The notes beneath the pieces are model-generated. The model searched no databases, was not told where the DNA came from, and was given only the letters and a program-made list of their open reading frames with translations. Shown piece by piece: positions 49,301-62,009 of a stretch of DNA of 64,000 nt (its first letter is position 1; the number at the start of each line of letters is the position of its first letter). Origin of the DNA: Petrolisthes cinctipes (taxonomy: Eukaryota > Arthropoda > Malacostraca > Decapoda > Porcellanidae); contig JAWQEG010000411.1 in assembly GCA_033782935.1 (NCBI GenBank), positions 1,609,501-1,673,500 on the forward strand, in the 5' to 3' direction. The position numbers were made by a program, and so were the translations under genes.

Positions 49301-50520
49301 CTAGCACTGAGTAGGCATGTACAGATTGCTTCTGGGACCCCAAAATATTGAATTTTCGGGTGTTTTGAGCCTGAATTTGAGATATAAACGGGTACAGAAG
49401 ATACATGCACATATTGACTTTGGGCATCTAAAATATCGATTTTCAGCATGTTTTGGGCCTGTATTTTGAAAATACTCTAACACTGAGTAGGCATGTACAG
49501 ATTGCTTCTGGGACCCCAAAATATAGAATTTTCGGGTGTTTTGAGCCTGAATTTGAGATATAAACGGGTACTGAAGATGCATGTACATATCGACTTTTGT
49601 GCACCGAAAAGATCGATTTTCAGTATGTTTTGAGCATGTATTTTGAAAATACTCTAACACGGAGTAGGCATGTACAGATCGCTTCTGGAACCCCTAAATA
49701 TCGAATTTTCGGGTGTTTTGGGACTGAATTTGAGATATCGATTTTTTGGCACCTAAAAGATCGATTTTTAGCATATTTTTAGCCTTTATTTTGAAAATAT
49801 TCTAGCACTGAGTAGGCATGTACAGATTGCTTCTGGGACCCCAAAATATTGAATTTTCGGGTGTTTTGAGCCTGAATTTGAGATATAAACGGGTACAGAA
49901 GATACATGCACATATTGACTTTGGGCACCAAAAATATCGATTTTCAGCATGTTTTGGGCCTGAATTTTGAAAATACTCTAACACGGAGTAGGCATGTACA
50001 GATCGCTTCTGGGACCCCAAAATATTGAATTTTCGGGTGTTTAGGGCCAGAATTTGATTTATCGACTTTTTGGCACTTAAAAGATCGATTTTTAGCATAT
50101 TTTTAGCCTATATTTTGAAAATATTCTAGCACTGAGTAGGCATGTACAGATTGCTTCTGGGACCCCAAAATATTGAATTTTCGGGTGTTTTGAGCCTGAA
50201 TTTGAGATATAAACGGGTACAGAAGATACATGCACATATTGACTTTGGGCACCAAAAATATCGATTTTCAGCATGTTTTGGGCCTGAATTTTGAAAATAC
50301 TCTAACACGGAGTAGGCATGTACAGATTGCTTCTGGGACCCCAAAATATCGAATTTTCGGGTGTTTAGGGCCAGAATTTGAGATATAAACGGGTACAGAA
50401 GATGCATGCACATATCGACTTTTGGGCACCTAAAAGATCGATTTTCAGTATGTTTTTGGCCTGTATTTTGAAAATACTCTAACACGGATTAGGCATGTAC
50501 AGATACCTTCTGGGACCTCT
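49301..50520. repeat. Second copy of 42,021-43,240
   Basis: It is collinear with the 42-kb block at offset 7,280 with only a handful of substitutions. One example is GATTTGATATATAAACGG at 42 kb against GAGATATAAACGG here. It then runs into the 1,800-bp tandem duplication. Confidence 0.8.
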
Positions 50521-52320
50521 AAATATCGAATTTTCGGGTGTTTTGGGACTGAATTTGAGATATCAATTTTTTGGCACCTAAAATGTCGATTTTTAGCATG
50601 TTTTTAGCCTATATTTTGAAAATATTCTAGCACTGTGTAGGCATGTACAGATTGCTTCTGGGACCCCAAAATATTGAATTTTCGGGTGTTTTGAGCCTGA
50701 ATTTGAGATATAAACGGGTACTGAAGATGCATGCACATATCGACTTTTGTGCACCTAAAAGATCGATTTTCAGTATGTTTTGAGCATGTATTTTGAAAAT
50801 ACTCTAACACGGAGTAGGCATGTACAGATCGCTTCTGGAACCCCTAAATATCGAATTTTCGGGTGTTTTGGGACTGAATTTGAGATATCGATTTTTTGGC
50901 ACCTAAAAGATCGATTTTTAGCATATTTTTAGCCTATATTTTGAAAATATTCTAGCACTGAGTAGGCATGTACAGATTGCTTCTGGGACCCCAAAATATT
51001 GAATTTTTGGGTGTTTTGAGCCTGAATTTGAGATATAAACGGGTACAGAAGATACATGCACATATTGACTTTGGGCACCAAAAATATCGATTTTCAGCAT
51101 GTTTTGGGCCTGAATTTTGAAAATACTCTAACACGGAGTAGGCATGTACAGATCGCTTCTGGGACCCCAAAATATCGAATTTTCGGGTGTTTAGGGCCAG
51201 AATTTGAGATATCGACTTTTTGGCACCTAAAATATCGATTTTTAGCATATTTTTAGCCTATATTTTGAAAATATTCTAGCACTGAGTAGGCATGTACAGA
51301 TTTCTTCTGGTACCCCAAAATATTGAATTTTCGGGTGTTTAGGGCCAGAATTTGAGATATAAACGGGTACAGAAGATGCATGCACATATCGACTTTTGGG
51401 CACCTAAAAGATCGATTTTCAGTATGTTTTTGGCCTGTATTTTGAAAATACTCTAACACGGAGTAGACTTGTACAGATACCTTCTGGGACCTCTAAATAT
51501 CGAATTTTCGGGTGTTTTGGGACTGAATTTGAGATATCAATTTTTTGGCACCTAAAATGTCGATTTTTAGCATGTTTTTAGCCTATATTTTGAAAATATT
51601 CTAGCACTGTGTAGGCATGTACAGATTGCTTCTGGGACCCCAAAATATTGAATTTTCGGGTGTTTTGAGCCTGAATTTGAGATATAAACGGGTACTGAAG
51701 ATGCATGCACATATCGACTTTTGTGCACCTAAAAGATCGATTTTCAGTATGTTTTGAGCATGTATTTTGAAAATACTCTAACACGGAGTAGGCATGTACA
51801 GATCGCTTCTGGAACCCCTAAATATCGAATTTTCGGGTGTTTTGGGACTGAATTTGAGATATCGATTTTTTGGCACCTAAAAGATCAATTTTTAGCATAT
51901 TTTTAGCCTATATTTTGAAAATATTCTAGCACTGAGTAGGCATGTACAGATTGCTTCTGGGACCCCAAAATATTGAATTTTCGGGTGTTTTGAGCCTGAA
52001 TTTGAGATATAAACGGGTACAGAAGATACATGCACATATTGACTTTGGGCACCAAAAATATCGATTTTCAGCATGTTTTGGGCCTATATTTTGAAAATAT
52101 TCTAGCACTGTGTAGGCATGTACAGATTGCTTCTGGGACCCCAAAATATTGAATTTTCGGGTGTTTTGAGCCTGAATTTGAGATATAAACGGGTACTGAA
52201 GATGCATGCACATATCGACTTTTGTGCACCTAAAAGATCGATTTTCAGTATGTTTTGAGCATGTATTTTGAAAATACTCTAACACGGAGTAGGCATGTAC
52301 AGATCGCTTCTGGAACCCCT
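50521..52320. repeat. Tandem duplication of 1,800 bp, first copy
   Basis: About eleven monomers (lengths fit six A and five B) repeat directly at +1,800. Shared tags are GAATTTTTGGGTG (51,002), TTCTTCTGGTACCCC (51,302), GAGTAGACTTGTAC (51,464) and AAGATCAATTTTTAGC (51,886). Confidence 0.87.
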
Positions 52321-54180
52321 AAATATCGAATTTTCGGGTGTTTTGGGACTGAATTTGAGATATCGATTTTTTGGCACCTAAAATGTCGATTTTTAGCATG
52401 TTTTTAGCCTATATTTTGAAAATATTCTAGCACTGTGTAGGCATGTACAGATTGCTTCTAGGACCCCAAAATATTGAATTTTCGGGTGTTTTGAGCCTGA
52501 ATTTGAGATATAAACGGGTACTGAAGATGCATGCACATATCGACTTTTGTGCACCTAAAAGATCGATTTTCAGTATGTTTTGAGCATGTATTTTGAAAAT
52601 ACTCTAACACGGAGTAGGCATGTACAGATCGCTTCTGGAACCCCTAAATATCGAATTTTCGGGTGTTTTGGGACTGAATTTGAGATATCGATTTTTTGGC
52701 ACCTAAAAGATCGATTTTTAGCATATTTTTAGCCTATATTTTGAAAATATTCTAGCACTGAGTAGGCATGTACAGATTGCTTCTGGGACCCCAAAATATT
52801 GAATTTTTGGGTGTTTTGAGCCTGAATTTGAGATATAAACGGGTACAGAAGATACATGCACATATTGACTTTGGGCACCAAAAATATCGATTTTCAGCAT
52901 GTTTTGGGCCTGAATTTTGAAAATACTCTAACACGGAGTAGGCATGTACAGATCGCTTCTGGGACCCCAAAATATCGAATTTTCGGGTGTTTAGGGCCAG
53001 AATTTGAGATATCGACTTTTTGGCACCTAAAATATCGATTTTTAGCATATTTTTAGCCTATATTTTGAAAATATTCTAGCACTGAGTAGGCATGTACAGA
53101 TTTCTTCTGGTACCCCAAAATATTGAATTTTCGGGTGTTTAGGGCCAGAATTTGAGATATAAACGGGTACAGAAGATGCATGCACATATCGACTTTTGGG
53201 CACCTAAAAGATCGATTTTCAGTATGTTTTTGGCCTGTATTTTGAAAATACTCTAACACGGAGTAGACTTGTACAGATACCTTCTGGGACCTCTAAATAT
53301 CGAATTTTCGGGTGTTTTGGGACTGAATTTGAGATATCAATTTTTTGGCACCTAAAATGTCGATTTTTAGCATGTTTTTAGCCTATATTTTGAAAATATT
53401 CTAGCACTGTGTAGGCATGTACAGATTGCTTCTGGGACCCCAAAATATTGAATTTTCGGGTGTTTTGAGCCTGAATTTGAGATATAAACGGGTACTGAAG
53501 ATGCATGCACATATCGACTTTTGTGCACCAAAAAGATCGATTTTCAGTATGTTTTGAGCATGTATTTTGAAAATACTCTAACACGGAGTAGGCATGTACA
53601 GATCGCTTCTGGAACCCCTAAATATCGAATTTTCGGGTGTTTTGGGACTGAATTTGAGATATCGATTTTTTGGCACCTAAAAGATCAATTTTTAGCATAT
53701 TTTTAGCCTATATTTTGAAAATATTCTAGCACTGAGTAGGCATGTACAGATTGCTTCTGGGACCCCAAAATATTGAATTTTCGGGTGTTTTGAGCCTGAA
53801 TTTGAGATATAAACGGGTACAGAAGATACATGCACATATTGACTTTGGGCACCAAAAATATCGATTTTCAGCATGTTTTGGGCCTATATTTTGAAAATAT
53901 TCTAGCACTGTGTAGGCATGTACAGATTGCTTCTGGGACCCCAAAATATTGAATTTTCGGGTGTTTTGAGCCTGAATTTGAGATATAAACGGGTACTGAA
54001 GATGCATGCACATATCGACTTTTGTGAACCTAAAAGATCGATTTTCAGTATGTTTTGAGCATGTATTTTGAAAATACTCTAACACGGAGTAGGCATGTAC
54101 AGATCGCTTCTGGAACCCCTAAATATCGAATTTTCGGGTGTTTTGGGACTGAATTTGAGATATCGATTTTTTGGCACCTA
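52321..54180. repeat. Tandem duplication of 1,800 bp, second copy
   Basis: The same tags appear at 52,802, 53,102, 53,264 and 53,686. Differences from the first copy are few: CTTCTAGGACC near 52,457, TTCTGGTGCACC against GTGCACCAAAAAG near 53,522 is limited to single bases, and GAACC replaces GCACC near 54,026. Right of 54,180 it continues into the block shared with 44.4-45.5 kb. Confidence 0.85.
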
Positions 54181-55080
54181 AAAGATCGATTTTTAGCATA
54201 TTTTTTGCCTATATTTTGAAAATATTCTAGCAATGAGCAGGCATGTACAGATTGCTTCTGGGACCCCAAAATATTGAATTTTCGGGTGTTTTGAGCCTGA
54301 ATTTGAGATATAAACGGGTACAGAAGATACATGCACATATTGACTTTGGGCACCAAAAATATCGATTATCAGCATGTTTTGGGCCTGAATTTTGAAAATA
54401 CTCTAACACGGAGTAGGCATGTACAGATCGCTTCTGGGACCCCAAAATATCGAATTTTCGGGTGTTTAGGGCCAGAATATGAGATATAAACGGGTACAGA
54501 AGATGCATGCACATATCGACTTTTAGGCACCTAAAAGATCGATTTTCAGTATGTTTTTGGCCTGTATTTTGAAAATACTCTAACACGGAGTAGGCATGTA
54601 CAGATACCTTCTGGGACCTCTAAATATCGAATTTTCGGGTGTTTTGGGACTGAATTTGAGATATCAATTTCTTGGCACCTAAAATGTCGATTTTTAGCAT
54701 GTTTTTAGCCTATATTTTGAAAATATTCTAGCACTGTGTAGGCATGTACAGATTGCTTCTGGGACCCCAAAATATTGAATTTTCGGGTGTTTTGAGCCTG
54801 AATTTGAGATATAAACGGGTACTGAAGATGCATGCACATATCGACTTTTGTGCACCTAAAAGATCGATTTTCAGTATGTTTTGAGCATGTATTTTGAAAA
54901 TACTCTAACACGGAGTAGGCATGTACAGATCGCTTCTGGAACCCCTAAATATCGAATTTTCGGGTGTTTTGGGACTGAATTTGAGATATCGATTTTTTGG
55001 CACCTAAAAGATCGATTTTTAGCATATTTTTAGCCTATATTTTGAAAATATTCTAGCACTGAGTAGGCATGTACAGATTG
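54181..55080. repeat. Segment matching 44,452-45,351
   Basis: It continues the 9,729-bp offset duplication, including CAATGAGCAGG, GATTATCAGC, GAATATGAG and TTTCTTGG. It ends in Agamma/B-prime dimers leading into the young super-repeat. Confidence 0.8.
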
Positions 55081-58000
55081 CTTCTGGGACCCCAAAATAT
55101 TGAATTTTCGGGTGTTTTGAGCCTGAATTTGAGATATAAACGGGTACTGAAGATGCATGCACATATCGACTTTTGTGCACCTAAAAGATCGATTTTCAGT
55201 ATGTTTTGAGCATGTATTTTGAAAATACTCTAACACGGAGTAGGCATGTACAGATCGCTTCTGGAACCCCTAAATATCGAATTTTCGGGTGTTTTGGGAC
55301 TGAATTTGAGATATCGATTTTTTGGCACCTAAAAGATCGATTTTTAGCATATTTTTAGCCTATATTTTGAAAATATTCTAGCACTGAGTAGGCATGTACA
55401 GATTGCTTCTGGGACCCCAAAATATTGAATTTTCGGGTGTTTTGAGCCTGAATTTGAGATATAAACGGGTACAGAAGATACATGCACATATTGACTTTGG
55501 GCACCAAAAATATCGATTTTCAGCATGTTTTGGGCCTATATTTTGAAAATATTCTAGCACTGTGTAGGCATGTACAGATTGCTTCTGGGACCCCAAAATA
55601 TTGAATTTTCGGGTGTTTTGAGCCTGAATTTGAGATATAAACGGGTACAGAAGATACATGCACATATTGACTTTGGGCACCAAAAATATCGATTTTCAGC
55701 ATGTTTTGGGCCTGAATTTTGAAAATACTCTAACACGGAGTAGGCATGTACAGATCGCTTCTGGGAACCCAAAATATCGAATTTTCGGGTGTTTATGGCC
55801 AGAATTTGAGATATAAACGGGTACAGAAGATGCATGCACATATCGACTTTTGGGCACCTAAAAGATCGATTTTCAGTATGTTTTTGGCCTGTATTTTGAA
55901 AATATTCTAACACGGAGTAGGCATGTACAGATACCTTCTGGGACCTCTAAATATCGAATTTTCGGGTGTTTTGGGACTGAATTTGAGATATCAATTTTTT
56001 GGCACCTAAAATGTCGATTTTTAGCATGTTTTTAGCCTATATTTTGAAAATATTCTAGCACTGTGTAGGCATGTACAGATTGCTTCTGGGACCCCAAAAT
56101 ATTGAATTTTCGGGTGTTTTTAGCCTGAATTTGAGATATAAACGGGTACTGAAGATGCATGCACATATCGACTTTTGTGCACCTAAAAGATCGATTTTCA
56201 GTATGTTTTGAGCATGTATTTTGAAAATACTCTAACACGGAGTAGGCATGTACAGATCGCTTCTGGAACCCCTAAATATCGAATTTTCGGGTGCTTTGGG
56301 ACTGAATTTGATATATCGATTTTTTGGCACCTAAAAGATCGATTTTTAGCATATTTTTAGCCTATGTTTTGAAAATATTCTAGCACTGAGTAGGCATGTA
56401 CAGATTGCTTCTGGGACCCCAAAATATTGAATTTTCGGGTGTTTTGAGCCTGAATTTGAGATATAACCGGGTACAGAAGATACATGCACATATTGACTTT
56501 GGGCACCAAAATATCGATTTTCAGCATGTTTTGGGCCTGAATTTTGAAAATACTCTAACACGGAGTAGGCATGTACAGATCGCTTCTGGGACCCCAAAAT
56601 ATCGAATTTTCGGGTGTTTAGGGCCAGAATTTGAGATATCGACTTTTTGGCACCTAAAATATCGATTTTTAGCATATTTTTAGCCTATATTTTGAAAATA
56701 TTCTAGCACTGAGTAGGCATGTACAGATTGCTTCTGGGACCCCAAAATATTGAATTTTCGGGTGTTTTGAGCCTGAATTTGAGATATAAACGGGTACAGA
56801 AGTTACATGCACATATTGACTTTGGGCACCAAAAATTTCGATTTTCAGCATGTTTTGGGCCTGAATTTTGAAAATACTCTAACACGGAGTAGGCATGTAC
56901 AGATTGCTTCTGGGACCCCAAAATATCGAATTTTCGGGTGTTTAGGGCCAGAATTTGAGATATAAACGGGTACAGAAGATGCATGCACATATCGACTTTT
57001 GGGCACCTAAAAGATCGATTTTCAGTATGTTTTTGGTCTGTATTTTGAAAATACTCTAACACGGAGTAGGCATGTACAGATACCTTCTGGGACCTCTAAA
57101 TATCGAATTTTCGGGTGTTTTGGGACTGAATTTTATATATCAATTTTTTGGCACCTAAAATGTCGATTTTTAGCATGTTTTTAGCCTATATTTTGAAAAT
57201 ATTCTAGCACTGCATAGGCATGTACAGATTGCTTCTGGGACCCCAAAATATTGAATTTTCGGGTGTTTTGAGCCTGAATTTGAGATATAAACGGGTACTG
57301 AAGATGCATGCACATATCGACTTTTGTGCACCTAAAAGATCGATTTTCAGTATGTTTTGAGCATGTATTTTGAAAATACTCTAACACGGAGTAGGCATGT
57401 ACAGATCGCTTCTGGAACCCCTAAATATCGAATTTTCGGGTGTTTTGGGACTGAATTTGATATATCGATTTTTTGGCACCTAAAAGATCGATTTTTAGCA
57501 TATTTTTAGCCTATATTTTGAAAATATTCTAGCACTGAGTAGGCATGTACAGATTGCTTCTGGGACCCCAAAATATTGAATTTTCGGGTGTTTTGAGCCT
57601 GAATTTGAGATATAAACGGGTACTGAAGATTCATGCACATATCGACTTTTGTGCACCTAAAAGATCGATTTTCAGTATGTTTTGAGCATGTATTTTGAAA
57701 ATACTCTAACACGGAGTAGGCATGTACAGATCGCTTCTGGAACCCCTAAATATCGAATTTTCGGGTGTTTTGGGACTGAATTTGAGATATCGATTTTTTG
57801 GCACCTAAAAGATCGATTTTTAGCATATTTTTAGCCTATATTTTGAAAATATTCTAGCACTGAGTAGGCATGTACAGATTGCTTCTGGGACCCCAAAATA
57901 TTGAATTTTCGGGTGTTTTGAGCCTGAATTTGAGATATAAACGGGTACTGAAGATGCATGCACATATCGACTTTTGTGCACCTAAAAGATCGATTTTCAG

Positions 58001-58382
58001 TACGTTTTGAGCATGTATTTTGAAAATACTCTAACACGGAGTAGGCATGTACAGATCGCTTCTGGAACCCCTAAATATCGAATTTTCGGGTGTTTTGGGA
58101 CTGAATTTGAGATATCGATTTTTTGGCACCTAAAAGATCGATTTTTAGCATATTTTTAGCCTATATTTTGAAAATATTCTAGCACTGAGTAGGCATGTAC
58201 AGATTGCTTCTGGGACCCCAAAATATTGAATTTTCGGGTGTTTTGAGCCTGAATTTGAGATATAAACGGGTACAGAAGATACATGCACATATTGACTTTG
58301 GGCACCAAAAATATCGATTTTCAGCATGTTTTGGGCCTATATTTTGAAAATATTCTAGCACTGTGTAGGCATGTACAGATTG
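55081..58382. repeat. Young super-repeat, unit 1 (3,302 bp)
   Basis: The unit recurs at +3,302. Tags are TTCTGGGAACCC with GTGTTTATGGCC (about 55,762-55,798), GTGTTTTTAGCCTG (56,113), GGGTGCTTTGGGAC (56,290), ATAACCGGGTACAG (56,463), AGAAGTTACATGC (56,800), AAAAATTTCGATTTTC (56,831) and GAATTTTATATATCAATTTT (57,130). It contains three tandem Agamma-B dimers at 57,217-58,191. Confidence 0.9.
55391..55566 (+). repeat. Hybrid monomer: A-beta body with B-type tail (176 bp)
   Basis: After CAGCATGTTTTGGGCC it switches to TATATTTTGAAAATATTC and CACTGTGTA, which is the B ending. Similar hybrids are at 44,010-44,185 and near 52,080, 53,880, 58,340 and 61,965. They are the tail-exchange counterpart of the Aalpha-head/B-tail hybrids. 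Confidence 0.8.
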
Positions 58383-60518
58383 CTTCTGGGACCCCAAAAT
58401 ATTGAATTTTCGGGTGTTTTGAGCCTGAATTTCAGATATAAACGGGTACTGAAGATGCATGCACATATCGACTTTTGTGCACCTAAAAGATCGATTTTCA
58501 GTATGTTTTGAGCATGTATTTTGAAAATACTCTAACACGGAGTAGGCATGTACAGATCGCTTCTGGAACCCCTAAATATCGAATTTTCGGGTGTTTTGGG
58601 ACTGAATTTGAGATATCGATTTTTTGGCACCTAAAAGATCGATTTTTAGCATATTTTTAGCCTATATTTTGAAAATATTCTAGCACTGAGTAGGCATGTA
58701 CAGATTGCTTCTGGGACCCCAAAATATTGAATTTTCGGGTGTTTTGAGCCTGAATTTGAGATATAAACGGGTACAGAAGATACATGCACATATTGACTTT
58801 GGGCACCAAAAATATCGATTTTCAGCATGTTTTGGGCCTATAATTTGAAAATATTCTAGCACTGTGTAGGCATGTACAGATTGCTTCTGGGACCCCAAAA
58901 TATTGAATTTTCGGGTGTTTTGAGCCTGAATTTGAGATATAAACGGGTACAGAAGATACATGCACATATTGACTTTGGGCACCAAAAATATCGATTTTCA
59001 GCATGTTTTGGGCCTGAATTTTGAAAATACTCTAACACGGAGTAGGCATGTACAGATCGCTTCTGGGAACCCAAAATATCGAATTTTCGGGTGTTTATGG
59101 CCAGAATTTGAGATATAAACGGGTACAGAAGATGCATGCACATATCGACTTTTGGGCACCTAAAAGATCGATTTTCAGTATGTTTTTGGCCTGTATTTTG
59201 AAAATATTCTAACACGGAGTAGGCATGTACAGATACCTTCTGGGACCTCTAAATATCGAATTTTCGGGTGTTTTGGGACTGAATTTGAGATATCAATTTT
59301 TTGGCACCTAAAATGTCGATTTTTAGCATGTTTTTAGCCTATATTTTGAAAATATTCTAGCACTGTGTAGGCATGTACAGATTGCTTCTGGGACCCCAAA
59401 ATATTGAATTTTCGGGTGTTTTTAGCCTGAATTTGAGATATAAACGGGTACTGAAGATGCATGCACATATCGACTTTTGTGCACCTAAAAGATCGATTTT
59501 CAGTATGTTTTGAGCATGTATTTTGAAAATACTCTAACACGGAGTAGGCATGTACAGATCGCTTCTGGAACCCCTAAATATCGAATTTTCGGGTGCTTTG
59601 GGACTGAATTTGATATATCGATTTTTTGGCACCTAAAAGATCGATTTTTAGCATGTTTTTAGCCTATGTTTTGAAAATATTCTAGCACTGAGTAGGCATG
59701 TACAGATTGCTTCTGGGACCCCAAAATATTGAATTTTCGGGTGTTTTGAGCCTGAATTTGAGATATAACCGGGTACAGAAGATACATGCACATATTGACT
59801 TTGGGCACCAAAATATCGATTTTCAGCATGTTTTGGGCCTGAATTTTGAAAATACTCTAACACGGAGTAGGCATGTACAGATCGCTTCTGGGACCCCAAA
59901 ATATCGAATTTTCGGGTGTTTAGGGCCAGAATTTGAGATATCGACTTTTTGGCACCTAAAATATCGATTTTTAGCATATTTTTAGCCTATATTTTGAAAA
60001 TATTCTAGCACTGAGTAGGCATGTACAGATTGCTTCTGGGACCCCAAAATATTGAATTTTCGGGTGTTTTGAGCCTGAATTTGAGATATAAACGGGTACA
60101 GAAGTTACATGCACATATTGACTTTGGGCACCAAAAATTTCGATTTTCAGCATGTTTTGGGCCTGAATTTTGAAAATACTCTAACACGGAGTAGGCATGT
60201 ACAGATTGCTTCTGGGACCCCAAAATATCGAATTTTCGGGTGTTTAGGGCCAGAATTTGAGATATAAACGGGTACAGAAGATGCATGCACATATCGACTT
60301 TTGGGCACCTAAAAGATCGATTTTCAGTATGTTTTTGGTCTGTATTTTGAAAATACTCTAACACGGAGTAGGCATGTACAGATACCTTCTGGGACCTCTA
60401 AATATCGAATTTTCGGGTGTTTTGGGACTGAATTTTATATATCAATTTTTTGGCACCTAAAATGTCGATTTTTAGCATGTTTTTAGCCTATATTTTGAAA
60501 ATATTCTAGCACTGCATA

Positions 60519-61818
60519 GGCATGTACAGATTGCTTCTGGGACCCCAAAATATTGAATTTTCGGGTGTTTTGAGCCTGAATTTGAGATATAAACGGGTAC
60601 TGAAGATGCATGCACATATCGACTTTTGTGCACCTAAAAGATCGATTTTCAGTATGTTTTGAGCATGTATTTTGAAAATACTCTAACACGGAGTAGGCAT
60701 GTACAGATCGCTTCTGGAACCCCTAAATATCGAATTTTCGGGTGTTTTGGGACTGAATTTGAGATATCGATTTTTTGGCACCTAAAAGATCGATTTTTAG
60801 CATATTTTTAGCCTATATTTTGAAAATATTCTAGCACTGAGTAGGCATGTACAGATTGCTTCTGGGACCCCAAAATATTGAATTTTCGGGTGTTTTGAGC
60901 CTGAATTTGAGATATAAACGGGTACTGAAGATGCATGCACATATCGACTTTTGTGCACCTAAAAGATCGATTTTCAGTATGTTTTGAGCATGTATTTTGA
61001 AAATACTCTAACACGGAGTAGGCATGTACAGATCGCTTCTGGAACCCCTAAATATCGAATTTTCGGGTGTTTTGGGACTGAATTTGAGAAATCGATTTTT
61101 TGGCACCTAAAAGATCGATTTTTAGCATATTTTTAGCCTATATTTTGAAAATATTCTAGCACTGAGTAGGCATGTACAGATTGCTTCTGGGACCCCAAAA
61201 TATTGAATTTTCGGGTGTTTTGAGCCTGAATTTGAGATATAAACGGGTACTGAAGATGCATGCACATATCGACTTTTGTGCACCTAAAAGATCGATTTTC
61301 AGTATGTTTTGAGCATGTATTTTGAAAATACTCTAACACGGAGTAGGCATGTACAGATCGCTTCTGGAACCCCTAAATATCGAATTTTCGGGTGTTTTGG
61401 GACTGAATTTGAGATATCGATTTTTTGGCACCTAAAAGATCGATTTTTAGCATATTTTTAGCCTATATTTTGAAAATATTCTAGCACTGAGTAGGCATGT
61501 ACAGATTGCTTCTGGGACCCCAAAATATTGAATTTTCGGGTGTTTTGAGCCTGAATTTGAGATATAAACGGGTACTGAAGATGCATGCACATATCGACTT
61601 TTGTGCACCTAAAAGATCGATTTTCAGTATGTTTTGAGCATGTATTTTGAAAATACTCTAACACGGAGTAGGCATGTACAGATCGCTTCTGGAACCCCTA
61701 AATATCGAATTTTCGGGTGTTTTGGGACTGAATTTGAGATATCGATTTTTTGGCACCTAAAAGATCGATTTTTAGCATATTTTTAGCCTATATTTTGAAA
61801 ATATTCTAGCACTGAGTA
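60519..61818 (+). repeat. Four near-identical 325-bp A-gamma/B-prime dimers
   Basis: Starts are at 60,519, 60,844, 61,169, 61,494 and 61,819, all exactly 325 bp apart. The only differences I noticed are CACTGCATAGG just before the first dimer and GAGAAATCG at about 61,086. This is the most homogeneous stretch seen in the window. Confidence 0.93.
61169..61493 (+). repeat. Reference dimer A-gamma + B-prime, 325 bp
   Basis: Agamma occupies 61,169-61,345 (177 bp) and is marked by GGGTACTGAAGATGCATGCA, CGACTTTTGTGCACC and TTTTGAGCATGTATTTTG. B-prime occupies 61,346-61,493 (148 bp). This dimer is the simplest higher-order unit. It is found alone in tandem at 57,217-58,191 and 60,519-61,818, and mixed with trimers elsewhere. 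Confidence 0.92.
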
Positions 61819-62009
61819 GGCATGTACAGATTGCTTCTGGGACCCCAAAATATTGAATTTTCGGGTGTTTTGAGCCTGAATTTGAGATATAAACGGGTAC
61901 AGAAGATACATGCACATATTGACTTTGGGCACCAAAAATATCGATTTTCAGCATGTTTTGGGCCTATATTTTGAAAATATTCTAGCACTGTGTAGGCATG
62001 TACAGATTG

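Larger units (their letters stand above)
58383..62009. repeat. Young super-repeat, unit 2 (3,627 bp)
   Basis: All tags of unit 1 recur 3,302 bp on. The unit then gains one more 325-bp dimer (four instead of three, 60,519-61,818), so the offset becomes 3,627 from about 61.77 kb. It differs from unit 1 at very few bases, for example TATAATTTGAAAATA near 58,850. Confidence 0.9.
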
